From the NCBI GenBank assembly GCA_010909725.1, contig JAACMV010000019.1:496001-560000 (forward strand): a stretch of 64,000 nucleotides of DNA, written 5' to 3'. Shown piece after piece: positions 52,655 through 63,261 of this stretch. Positions within the stretch are counted from its first letter, which is position 1; each line of letters begins with the position of its first letter. This DNA is from Picochlorum sp. 'celeri'. Taxonomy: Eukaryota > Chlorophyta > Trebouxiophyceae. Both the position numbers and the translations under genes were made by a program. The notes below the pieces were generated by a model. The model had not been told where the DNA came from. It saw only the letters and a list, made by a program, of their open reading frames with translations, and made no database searches.

Positions 52655-53693
52655 ATGGAGGATACCGACTGTGACGTGTTCGCTGCAGCCCGGGAATTTC
52701 TCTCTAAAGACGTTTCAAAGAAAACAAAGGGGAACATTCAGTTGCAACTGCACCATGTTGATATAACATGTGATGGATGTGAGGCAGAGCCCATCATTGG
52801 CAAGCGATTTCAGTGTACAGTATGTGAGGACATTGATCTGTGTGAGCAGTGTATGAGGGCCTTGGTGGCAGCAAAAATAAAAATTTCCCAGGAGATTGGT
52901 CAGTTAGATATACCAGGAAGGCATACAAGCGAGAGGCCCTCCAAGTGGATTTCACGGGTAAAAAGCGATAATTGTGTGGTGAAATGGCAGGCATTGCAAG
53001 ATGCAGTGCCCTGTTTGCATCCCAACGCATACATTTCGGCAAATTACCTCAGGGCCTGAAAGGGCTGTTGTGTTCACCAGGCGTGTGGCAGATTCTTCAT
53101 CTGAAGATTCAGAATTTGCTAGGTTTCTAGACGTACTGCCTCCTTCGAAAACATCTTGTGGTGATGCAGCATGGATTCATTGTAGTACAAAGCCACACCT
53201 TCATTACACCACAATGGCAGATGAGAAGAGAATCCTTCAGGCAGTTGAATACTTTGAGGATATTCTCGTACCGTCAGTGACGCAGCGCTCCATAAAAGCA
53301 TCGGATATAGATATTGTAGCAAAAAAGTTCAATCTCATGCATGGAAAGTGGATGATTTTCCCCACCAGTGAGGAGGTTGACCGTGTATGGGCAGTTCTAG
53401 CACACCATCTCTTTGACAAGGGTTTGCACACATGTTCAGAGATCAAAGTATCCACAAAGAGCTCAGCAGATGATAAACATGTATTATTAGCATATACGGA
53501 GAACTATTCGGATAAAAATGACGCATGTTCTGTCGCAGAAGCAATCAAAAAGGCTCTCCAGGATGCAGGCATGAAGGACATGCAGGACAAGAGAATGCTG
53601 TACAAGGCCGATGTGTACACGCATTTGGGTATCTATCGAAACAACGAATATAGTTTGAAGCCAACAATTTACACAATGGAATTAAACAAATGA
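52655..53693 (+). CDS. ZZ zinc finger fused to DUF1917 (BLES03-like) domain
   Basis: Two overlapping frames must be joined. The first (52655-about 52865) gives the N-terminal part of a ZZ finger: ITCDGC, FQCTVC and DLCEQC. The second (from about 53007) gives CIPTHTFRQITSGPERAVVF, the end of a HERC2-like ZZ finger, and then a DUF1917 domain (GKWMIFPTSEEVDRVW, LLAYTENYSDKND, YKADVYTHLGIYRNNEYSLKP). An intron of about 142 bases between 52865 and 53006 keeps the frame, but its donor is weak (GTGGCA); a GTATGA donor at 52851 would need a one-base indel. Exon borders are therefore uncertain. ZZ fingers bind proteins or histone tails; DUF1917 has unknown function. Confidence 0.72.
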
Positions 53694-53757
53694 ATTGTAA
53701 TGTAGTAGTAGATGATGAAATCATCATAAAAATGCGTATTCATTCACACAGAAAGTC

Positions 53758-54873
53758 CTAGTCTTCATACACCCTGCACTCGTCAGCCGATGGATCTTCC
53801 TCGCAAAATTCCTCCAGCGGATCTTCAACTTTTACCTCTGGCTCTTCTACCTTGCTACTTGAAAACTCTGTTGGCTGCACTGGTTCCGGCATGACATCTT
53901 CCTCAATTTCCACCTTTTCTGGCAGTTCAAGCATGGGTGACTTTTTCATGATGAACAACTACCCCCATCCCCGCGAGCAATCCTTAAATCTTCATCAAGG
54001 TAGGTATTCAGTAACCATGTCGAACGAGTCTTGCCATTCACTGTTGTCGGGGTTTTGAATGTGAAATCTGGCTGCCCAGCCAAAAATGTACCAGCCTGCT
54101 GAATCACTGATCTGACTGGCCCATCTAAGGCTGCAATGCAGACTTCATCCACTCAAATCTACAACTTGACCAGCAACATCCACCGTGTCTGGAAGCTCGA
54201 AATCAGACATGATCTCTGGAGTAGAGATCTTTCCATCCGTGAATTGAATCTCCAGCAGCTTTGGGCTTCTAACATCAAACCGAGCAGTTGATCCAATACT
54301 GGTCTTGGAAAATGGAACAGTAAACTCCACCTTGTTCTCAACACTCCCAGATGCTGCATCAATCTTCTGTGTAATATCTCCAACCTCAACCAATGGCAAC
54401 CTTCCCAAGGCAAGCAATGGCATCAGCTCCGAGTTTGACGTGTACACACCAATTTCCATTCTCCTCCCAATGTATCCAAAGACTCGTTTGGCTCGGAAAT
54501 CGGAGTCTTTGCTTCCAACTGTGACACCAAATCTGTCACCTCTGCCCGAATATCACTGTTTGCAGACAGTCCCCTCCCTGTTCCCCACAAGGTATCCTCC
54601 AACAAACTTTTCAACTCATCCAAACTCAAAGTCACATCAGCCGTTGCCAACGCAACCTTGGACCCCTGCATCATTCAGATGGTATTTGATGTGAGAACCA
54701 TACAGTGCCCACTTGTTTGGAAGCAAAGCCATTGCAGCAAACCAACTCACACTTGCAGCGCAAACCTTGGCAGATTTCCTTTCATTCACCAATGAATTAT
54801 TCATGATGCCAGCAGCACTGTGACCGCGGAATGAGCCTGTCATTCTTGTGGCCAATGGCTGTGTCCCAACCAT
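53758..54873 (-). CDS. Plastid fibrillin (PAP) with CP12-like tail; frameshifted
   Basis: Fibrillin, a plastoglobule/thylakoid lipid-binding protein. Exon 1 is 54751-54873 (transit peptide, MVGTQPLATR) and exon 2 runs from 54665 downward after an intron with GTGAGT and GCAG borders. Family blocks in order: LGGEWKLV, VYTSNSELMPLL, ITQKIDAASGSVENKV, and NTYLDEDLRIARGDGG near the end. The frame breaks near 54444, 54148, 54127 and 53957; each break is explained by one missing base, mostly in a homopolymer. After the last break the frame runs into GSLFIMKKS and a 60-residue acidic tail ending PLEEFCEEDPSADECRVYED. This is the CX8C element of CP12 and GapB tails. Confidence in fibrillin is high, in the fusion moderate. 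Confidence 0.75.
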
Positions 54874-55141
54874 TCTGGACGATTTGCCAACAGTAACATC
54901 CTCATTGCAACCATTTTGCTTTTATACTGGAATATAAAATATTTCTAGACTAATTATTGAATGACAAGGAGCGCTGTTCTACAGCAATCAATCCTGGAAC
55001 GAGGCAGAGGGAATTTCAAATGCTTATTTACGAAACTCGTGTGTCTGTGGATGCAATGGATGCGCTATATGACTCTTGGGCGGAAACTCTGCATCCAGAA
55101 GTTCAAATATGCAATAAAGGTGCAGGGTGCCCGACATCAGC

Positions 55142-57106
55142 ATGTCAGAGGACCAGAAACCTGCCCCCAACGACGTGGAGGGCACAGAGTCTTCGGTTCT
55201 TGGGCCCCGAGAAGGGGTTTCAGGAGAATATTTTGGACAAGATACGATATGTGAACCATTATCAGCACGAGAAGAGCGTCATATCGAAGATGACGCTGTT
55301 TCAGGGGACTCACTGAAAAAATCTTCGTCTACTGGTAGGCTGGCAAACCTTGAGAATCCAGTGAATGCCTTGGATATCGGGGTGGATGCAAGTGAAAAGG
55401 ATGTATCATCGCCATCATATGTTCACAGGGACACGCAGGCGTCTGAGAGGGGACATCTTGGTGTTCCTGTGTTGGAACATTTGGAAGAAACGACAAGCTG
55501 CAGTGCAGTGAGCAAGGTGGACAGGAGAATGGCATTGACGGCCAGAGAGTCCCCCAAAAGGACGATGAGTACGACGCTCGAGCATGCGAATACATTCCAT
55601 GGAATCGTTGAAGAGTTGACTGAGAAGAAGAGGCAAGGAGTTCTTGATAGTGCTAGGGATGGGTCCATGTTGGGTGCTCATGAGGATGTCCCGTGTGTGG
55701 ATGCTGATGTCATTGTAGAAAAGTCGGATACGTATTCTAGGCAAGGGTTGAATGAGTTTATTCACGGAGAGTTTGTCCCAGAACCAGTATTTCACACGAC
55801 AGATGTGATATGGGGTCAGACAGAAAGGGATCGAGTATACAATGCATTGTTGTATGTTCCTATCATCTAGAGCGATTATTAGCGTTTGGGAATGGGATTT
55901 GTTTGAATCATTTCTGGGAGTGTTTTACCGTTCTTCCTCTTCGAGTGGCTCATGTGCTGTGGATCATGTTGACAGCTGCATGTGGGGTGGTGCGTGGTAG
56001 AAAGCAAGCTCATGACAAACGTGCCATGTTGCTACGGGGTGATCAAATTTATGATCTCATCTGTATAAGTATATTCTCAGTCATGATTCTCTTTCTATGG
56101 CACATTCGAGCTGGGGCTATTTATTCTGGGTGAAGGAGTTGACACAAGAATTCGTTAAAGCTCTCTTGTTCTGCATACAGCCCTTGAATTGGGGGACAAA
56201 ATATGCTGTTCTTTTGGGGTCGATGTTCTAGAAGCACTCGCTGCAAGCTGCACGTTGTTGTCAACGAATCCTACCAGAAGGAATTACCTTCATGTGGCCT
56301 CAGATGCAATAGTGGCACTCGTCTTGCTTGTTGCTCATGCTGGTGTGTTATTAGCTCAGGCTCTCGTATACGGTGTCGCGATGAATAGCAAGAAAAATAC
56401 TCTCTTGGCATTGCTTATTGCTTCTAATTTCACAGAAATCAAAGGGACAGTACTGAAACGATTTGATCCAACAAAGCTATTTGTGCTGGCGTGTCAGGAC
56501 ATTGTTGAACGTTTCCATCTGTACATCATCATCTCATTTGTTCTGGTTGAAGAATCAATCGGACTGGGACAACCATTGCCTAGCACCCGGATGATGAGAC
56601 AATGCCTGTATGTCTTGTTTGCAGAGGTGATTATTGATGTGACGAAACATGCAGTCCTGGGAAAATTCAATGATATTCGTCCAGGGGTATACAACGAATT
56701 CACAAAAGATTTGTGTGAAAACTTGAGCACATCACAGTCCCATACAATGCACAAATTAGTTGGAATCGAACCATTTGCTAGTGCTGCTCTCTTTTTCAGA
56801 GTGCTTGTATCCTTCACAGACTTGCAATTGGAAATATTCATGAAACCAATGGCATGGGCAGGACCATTCTCATCAGTCATGGTTTTTGCTTTGATAGCAG
56901 CAACTGTGATCGTTTTATGGATTACTGTAGCAGCTCTGACATTGATACTCGGTTATGTACTGAAAGCCATTGGTACTGCCTTTCTAACGTCGTATAGCCA
57001 GCAACGAGACAAGAGGCTGAAGAAGAAGAAGAGAGTACGCGTCCACCCGGATGTGAACGTGAAGACAATCAGTGTCCAAAATAATGATACAAAAAAGGAT
57101 GTATAA
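55142..57106 (+). CDS. TAPT1: TAPT1 homologue (DUF747), frameshifted
   Basis: ER membrane protein; plant POD1 and animal TAPT1 act in ER quality control, cilia or pollen tube guidance. The start is taken at MSEDQKPAPN (55142). The first ~240 residues are disordered. The conserved domain is split over three frames: NALLYVPII, then LERLLAFGNGICLNHF (frame change near 55866), VKELTQEFVKALLF (near 56130), and GDKICCSFGVDVLEAL onward (near 56186). Each break is explained by one missing base in a T or G run. The last part, 56189-57106, is continuous and includes SNFTEIKGTVLKRFDPTKLF and DIVERFHLY. Family identity is clear; whether the gene is really broken is doubtful. Confidence 0.83.
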
Positions 57107-57121
57107 TATGACTCTCTTTTT

Positions 57122-57729
57122 TTATGATGATGTCAAACCAACACTTGAATGCACAATGTCCCGGAATGGACCTTCTTCAACCATCTGTGCCACCACAGGA
57201 TGCAGACTATCAAGCATCTCGTGCAACGTCGCAACATCAAACCATCTATACTCAGAGTGCTCCCTCATTGAGTGCCGGGCTCCATGTCTCTCGAACCCGT
57301 TCGTCCTCTGCTTCAACCAAGAAGACTGTATAATGCTTCTGAGAATGCTACCCCTCTTCGTCAGCACGGCACCAATCTGCCGCAATGCAGGAAGCACATT
57401 GCCCATCTCTTCTCGAGACTCGCGAAGCGCCGTCACATATAAATCGCCCCCATCCTCCAGGTCCTGATTTCCTCCAGGCAACCCCCAGCTACCTGGGTTT
57501 CCACTCGTCATACTTCGCTTCAGCAACAAAACCTTTGGCGCATCTTTTCCCACGTCAGTCCTGCATGTTTATAGAAGCACAATGGATCATTTCTGTGGCT
57601 TCATGAAGAGAGTAGTCAGAGTCCGACAACATACACTATAAAAAGGCCTGCGCCAACTTTGCTAGGAGTATGCTCATCCCCTTGAAACCATCGCAATCTC
57701 TGTTCTGTGTTCTGACAATATGGAATTAA
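57122..57729 (-). CDS. Nudix hydrolase with compensating frameshifts
   Basis: Exon 2 is 57122-57560 and exon 1 ends at 57635 (GTATGT donor, ATGCAG acceptor, phase 2); the N-terminal start is not resolved. Exon 1 contributes RWFQGDEHTPSKVGAGLFIV. The Nudix box is GGNQDLEDGGDLYVTALRESREEMG in outline, with REXXEEXG visible as RESREEMG. Between about 57263 and 57340 the family-like reading KHYTVFLVEAEDERVRETWS is in another frame, reached by one missing A and left by one extra G. The listed frame is open throughout but reads unlike a Nudix protein there. Nudix enzymes cleave nucleoside diphosphate compounds; the substrate is unknown. Confidence 0.72.
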
Positions 57730-57931
57730 TCAAATATGATGGATGGATGGATGGATCGAGTCTCTGGATGGTTGTGTATGAATGCCAGATGCATTGCTTC
57801 TGTAAATAGAATATTAAATTCGCTGAATTCTCTCAAGCCTACATGGTTCCAGAGTCAGTATTCCCCAAGATAGTCTTGATACAATATCTGACACATATTG
57901 GAATCAATCAGAAGGGCTTGAGACTCGTTGA

Positions 57932-60900
57932 ATGGGGAGCCAACAGCCAAATCAGTGGGCCCCCCCGGGGGTCGGGTCAACAACAACAACAGCAGCAGCA
58001 ATTTAGGCATCCAGGTATGTTGATTGATGTAGTTTATCAGTTTTGGGCTTTCTGTAGCATGGGATGTTGATCTGGTCGTCTTATTGCCGTCGATCAGATT
58101 GGTTGTTCGCCCGGCCAAGTCGTTGAGTTTTGCGTAATCTGGTCTTCTTCTTGCAGGAATGGGTGGACCACCAGTAAGTGGAAATTATATGAATACTGCG
58201 CAGCAACCAGCAGGAGGGATGTATCGTCCAGGTATGCCTGGCCCGGGACAGCCTCAGCAACAACCAGGGATGAGACCTCCTCCGGGGCAATATCAGCCAT
58301 CTCAGCCCGGTATGAGGCCCAGCGTGCCTTCTCAGTATCCAGGGCAAATGCAACAGCAGCGGCCAGGGATGCCTTCTCAACAGCAGCAACCAGTGCAGCA
58401 GCAGCAAGGGCCAGGAATGATGAGGCCATCAACGTTCAGCCACAGAAGCCTGGTTCTCAGGGAGGTGCTGCAAGGCCGCCAGCTGGATCGATGGGTGGAT
58501 TTGCACCGAATAGATTTGTGCCCAATCAGTCTGCAGGTCCTCCAACTGGCCCGCCAACTGGTCCACCAACTGGACCTCCAACTGGTCCACCGACTGGTCC
58601 ACCAGGGACTGGGTCTTTTGGACAGCCAAGGCCTCCGGCTGCAACGATGACTGGTGCTGCTCCTCCCATGGGGGCACCGCAGGCAGGTGCCATGGGTGGA
58701 ATGAGGCCAGGAGGAATGATGGCCCCTCAAGGGTTTGGTGGCGATACGATGGCAGCAACACTCGATGCATTCGAGACGTTATCTCTCGGTCCATCGCAAT
58801 CTGTTCCTGGTCCACCAGGGTCGCAAACAGCAGCAGCAACAGCCTGTGAATGCTGCATCCTTTCCAAGGCCAGCTGGCACAGAGGAGCAGCAGGAGGGCT
58901 GCCATTGGAGCTCCTGCAACGCCGAATCCTGCAAACTGTGGTAAAGGACTTTGTCAGATTTTCCACGAATGCGGTGCCAAATAGCCAGGCATTGAAATCA
59001 AGATGGCATCTTCCATATGGAGCCATTGTACATCCTCTTGCTGAAACTGGCAGAGAGGTTCCTATTGCCAATGCTGGGCATACAACAATTGTTCGCTGTA
59101 AGCGCTGCAGGACATATATGAATCCATTCATGGTATGGATGGACGGTGGCAGGCGTTTCTCGTGTAATGTGTGCCAAATGGTGAATGAATGTCCAGTGGA
59201 TTATTTCTGTGCACTTGATGCCTCAGGGAAAAGACTTGATCACGAGCAGAGGCCAGAATTGAGCCAAGGGTCATGCGAATATGTGGCTCCAGCAGAGTAT
59301 ATGGTTCGTGCACCTATGCCACCGACATTTGTTTTTGCAATTGATGTATCTTTCGCAGCAGCATCGTCTGGGATGATTATTGCAGCTTGCCAGAGTATCA
59401 AATCAATTCTTTCAAAGTTGCCTGGTGATGACAGAACTAGAGTTGCTGTCATCACTTTTGACAAATCCGTCCACTTTTACAACATGAGGGCGGGACTGGC
59501 CAACCCGCAGATGATGGTGGTTGGTGAAATAGATGATCCATTTGTTCCGCTGCCTGACGAACTTCTGGTAAATTGTCAGAATCTCGCAGCCTCTTGGAAA
59601 ACCTCCTGGACTCGATACCAAAATCATTTATGAGCACCCAAATTGTAGATAGTGCCATGGGACCAGCATTGCAGGCCGCATTCCTTGTGATGAATCATGT
59701 TGGTGGCAAGCTCATGCTTTTCCAAACTGCTGCCCCATCAGCTGGGATTGGCAGGATTAAAGCTCGCGATAACCCCGCACTGTATGGTACAGACAGGGAA
59801 CATACACTCAGATGTCCTGATGATCCGTTCTACAAGAGGTTTTCAGCGGAAGCATCCAGGTTCCAGATTTGTATTGATGTGTTTGCTGGTGGCTCTGTGT
59901 ACCAAGATCTTCCGTCAATTGGAGCTCTTGCCAAGTACACTGGTGGGCAGTGCTACTATTACCCAGGATTCTCAAAAGATAAAGACTCGAGAAACTTCTT
60001 GCCGAATTAGAAAGAAATGTCACCAGGGAAACTGCATGGGAGTCTGTCATGCGAATCAGGTGTTCAAAAGGTCTGCGGATTTCCTCCTTCTTCGGGCATT
60101 TCTTTGTTCGGTCGACAGATTTACTTGCTTTACCTGCGTGTGATGCGGGACAAGACATTCTCAGTCGAAATCACCCATGAGGAACATTGCTTACAGGGCA
60201 AACAGCATATTTGCAAGCTGCTCTTTTGTATACATCATCTCAGGGCGAGAGGCGGATTCGTGTTCACACCATCGCTCTGCCTGTTGTATCTGAATTGATA
60301 GACCTGTATAAAGCATGTGATGCTGGATGTACCGCGGCGCTCATGGCCAAGGTCTTGTTGAGAAGACATATACATCCAAACTTGACGCTGTTAGGAACAA
60401 GATCCAACAAACACTGTTGCAGCAGTCTTAAAGAGTATCGCATGTTACATATGAGAGGAAGTGGCGGTCCCCAGCCAGGATCGATGGTGTTGCCAGAGAA
60501 AACTGAAGAGTCTTCCAGTCCTGACTTTAGGTCTTTTGAAGACTGCTGCCCTCAGGGGAAGTGGCAGGGATGTGAACACTGATGAAAGAGCTGCAGTGTC
60601 TCACCACATCACCACGGGTACCATAAGACGATTTGGTGAGTTGATGTACCCATCATGCTATAGAGTTGATCAGGAATCAGGAAACTGGGGATTAAGAAAT
60701 CAGCAGAATAAGGTGGTACTCCCAAGCACAACACCAGCAGGTCTGGAATACTGTGATCCAACAGGCGTGTATCTAATCGATACTGGAAGAGTATGGTTCT
60801 TTGGCTCGGATCAGGGAACGTCACAGCAGTTTTACGCGGATGTCTTGGGAAACAATGCCATGAATATGAACCAACCGTTGACACTCGAACCTCCAAGACA

Positions 60901-61119
60901 GGGATCAAAATTGGCCCCTCGTATCCATGAGGTTATTCATTCCCTCAGGCAATCCAAAGAATTTGTGCAAGACGTTCATGTATTCGTCAAGGGACTCCAA
61001 TGGAAGCACATGTGATGCCATTCTTCATTGAAGATAGAATGGGAGCATCTGGCCAGCCATCATATCTTGACTGGATGACAATTGTTCAAAAAGGACTCAT
61101 GGCAAGTCAATCAAAGTAG
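57932..61119 (+). CDS. SEC24: COPII coat protein Sec24, many frameshifts
   Basis: Cargo-binding subunit of the COPII coat at ER exit sites. Exon 1 is 57932-58014 (MGSQQPNQWAPP, then poly-Gln); the 142-base intron has GTATGT and TTGCAG borders, phase 1; exon 2 starts at 58157. A long Gln/Pro/Gly-rich N-terminus includes repeated GPPT units (58550-58605). The zinc finger has CKRCRTYMNPF and CNVC. The trunk has FVFAIDVSFAAASSGMI and AVITFDKSVHFYNMR, and later GGQCYYYPGF. The helical and gelsolin-like C-terminus includes AVSHHITTGTIRRFGELMYP and VYLIDTGRVWFFG. The frame changes at least eight times (e.g. near 57965, 58427, 58820, 58890, 58950, 59576, 60005 and between 60130 and 60590). The stop at 61117-61119 is by comparison of reading frames. 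Confidence 0.82.
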
Positions 61120-61133
61120 TAGTAGACAATCAT

Positions 61134-62803
61134 TTAAAGTTGTTCCTTGTAATACGGTACTATGACTTTCGTTTCTTCCGAATTGACCTTCTTTGCTATA
61201 CTTGTACCACATGATGTCGCTGAGACACCTACACCAGAATCATACACCATGGATCCCATGACAAATGTTGAGACAACCTTTCCCCCGCATGGCTCGTCCC
61301 ATGTAGGGTGACAGCTTTCTGTGTCTGATAGCAACCCTCTCGAGACGTTATCAGCATTGCTCTTTGGATCCCATACAACTAAATCTGCATGCTTTCCATC
61401 AGAAATACGGCCCTTGAGATGCTCTATACCGAGTAACGATGCCGGAAATCCTGAAAACGCAGCATGCAGCACAAATGGCGACACTGATGGCTCAGCACTG
61501 ACAAGCGATTCCCATGTGGCTGGCAACGAATACTGCACAACTGAAATACCCACCCCAGGAGTTTAGGAAATCCCCCAGTATCTTTCATCTCATAGACTCT
61601 GGAGATGGTGAATGATCCGAGGACATCCCATCGATATCCCATCGCAGCACACCCCGTCTCAATGCATCCCTATTCTCAGCATCTCGTATAGGTGGTGCAC
61701 ATTTGAATTCAGTTGCCCCTTTTGGTATCATCTCTTTCGAGAACAACCAAATAATGAGGACATGTTTCGACAGTTATTGGCAAATGTCGCTCTTTGCATC
61801 TACAATCATCTGCAAGCGCCTTGTCATCAGAAATGTGAACCACATGAATCCTAAAACCCTTCTTCTCATCAGTAGACGTCTTCTCCAGTTTCTCTAAAGC
61901 ATCAATCAACTGCTGAACAGCTCTTCTCTCCATCTCAGGAGGTCGAATCTGGAGCCAGACGAATACAAATCCTTCTGAAGATCCGCCATGCGGCCCTCCT
62001 CCTCATCCCAACTCAAGCTCTGCATGAACCAACAAGGGAACATCCAGGCTCCGTATCACAGGCAGCTGGCAGCCTCGATATCATCTATCGAAACCTTTCA
62101 AAATCATTAATCCCGCTATGAGCATAAACGCCTTAAAATCCAAAAGCTCCTGCTCCCACAAGCCCTTTGAGCACTGAAGGATTCCCAGCATTCTCTGGAA
62201 ACAAGCCCGTGCCCATGGGACACCAACCTGAACAAACGACGAATTCTTCCCAGCACCAATCCGAATCTTCTCCACTACTCTCTTCTTTGTCGTTGTCACA
62301 GGATCACTATTCAAGGGCATATCAACCACCATCGTCACGCCACCAGCAGCTGCTGCTTGTGTAGCCTGATACATGGTCTCCCAGTCTGCCCTGCCAGGAT
62401 CATTCATATGCACATGCACATCAATCAACCCAGGTCCAACCACATAATCTTTATAATCCAGTATATGGATAGAGGAACTCTTCTTCGATCCGACCAATCG
62501 CTCCAAAATAAGAGACCTGTTCAACCCTTGCCTGCCAAGAAATGTGCCAGCAATAATCTCACCCCGAACATGAATCCCACCAGCAACCATACCATACCTC
62601 CCAACAATATGCTCGGAGAATATAACATATTCTTTAGTCTCTAATAAACCACATGGTACAACCCAAGGCGCCCATGCATCATAATAACTCTTCATCAAAT
62701 CAATCACACCGCCAATATACATCATCTGCACCACAGCTCCCAGGACAGCTATATGCATGACCCCAGACAACAAGTACCTCGTCACGTGCGCTTCCTCCTT
62801 CAT
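61134..62803 (-). CDS. ALN: Allantoinase, frameshifted
   Basis: Hydrolyses allantoin to allantoate in purine degradation, releasing nitrogen. Start uncertain: ATG at 62803 (MKEEAHVTRY), while the frame stays open to 62980. An N-terminal hydrophobic segment fits ER targeting, as in plants. Metal-site motif GLIDVHVHMNDPGRADWE and the block AAAAGGVTMVVDMPLNS are intact. Later blocks lie in changing frames: FPENAGNPSVLKGLVGAGAF (near 62170), ITVETCPHYLVVLE (near 61770), GISVVQYSLPATWESL and GRISDGKHADLVVWDPKS (61134-61553). Breaks are single-base, mostly in A or T runs. The C-terminus with GGKVVSTFVMGSMVYDSG is the normal family end. Confidence 0.85.
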
Positions 62804-63261
62804 TTTCCTCAGTGCACTTCCAGCATTCTTTTTAGGACTTGGTTCGACTCGTTGATTACCCTTGGTTGCCGCATCAGAGGGTGTTGTTTGACGGTTTTTA
62901 CCCTCCTTTTGTACAGTCCTGACGCTTCTCCCTCCACACGATCCACCGTGGTCTCCACCCCATTCTTCTATGCCTTTCAACTACTAACTACTACTAGTAC
63001 AATAACTAACCAAAGATAATAATTGTATTGGAACGAAGCAGCCGAGGATGCTGTCCTGCTTTTCAAAACTCCCAAAATCTAATATTTGGGCGCCGGACTT
63101 CTTTGGCGACGATTCAATTCCGGAACAGACACCCTGATTTATTTGTAATCAAGCCCTTTTTTCCAATAGATGGACATCCATGACACATACAGTTTAGATT
63201 AGTAACAAAACAGTATTCTCTGTCCCCGGTTCCGCAGTAGTACAGTATATATTCGTGGATC

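Noticed and set aside
53758..53949. A separate small CP12 gene with its own ATG at 53949
   Set aside because: It would lack a transit peptide and the N-terminal Cys pair, and the segment before the tail (SLFIMKK) continues the fibrillin consensus once one missing T is allowed for. It remains the main alternative if the indel proves real.
54957..55316. Plus-strand open frame of 119 codons upstream of TAPT1
   Set aside because: It overlaps the TAPT1 start in another frame, has no family resemblance, and fits the promoter and 5' UTR.
57843..58070. Plus-strand 75-codon frame as an independent gene
   Set aside because: Its poly-Gln part is exon 1 of Sec24 read with one extra base in the C7G5 run; the part before the Sec24 ATG and the part after the GTATGT donor are non-coding.
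53758..62980. Programmed frameshifting or RNA editing as the cause of broken frames in the last 10 kb
   Set aside because: The breaks are too many, sit in ordinary homopolymers, occur in unrelated genes, and are absent from the other 53 kb. Sequence error is simpler.
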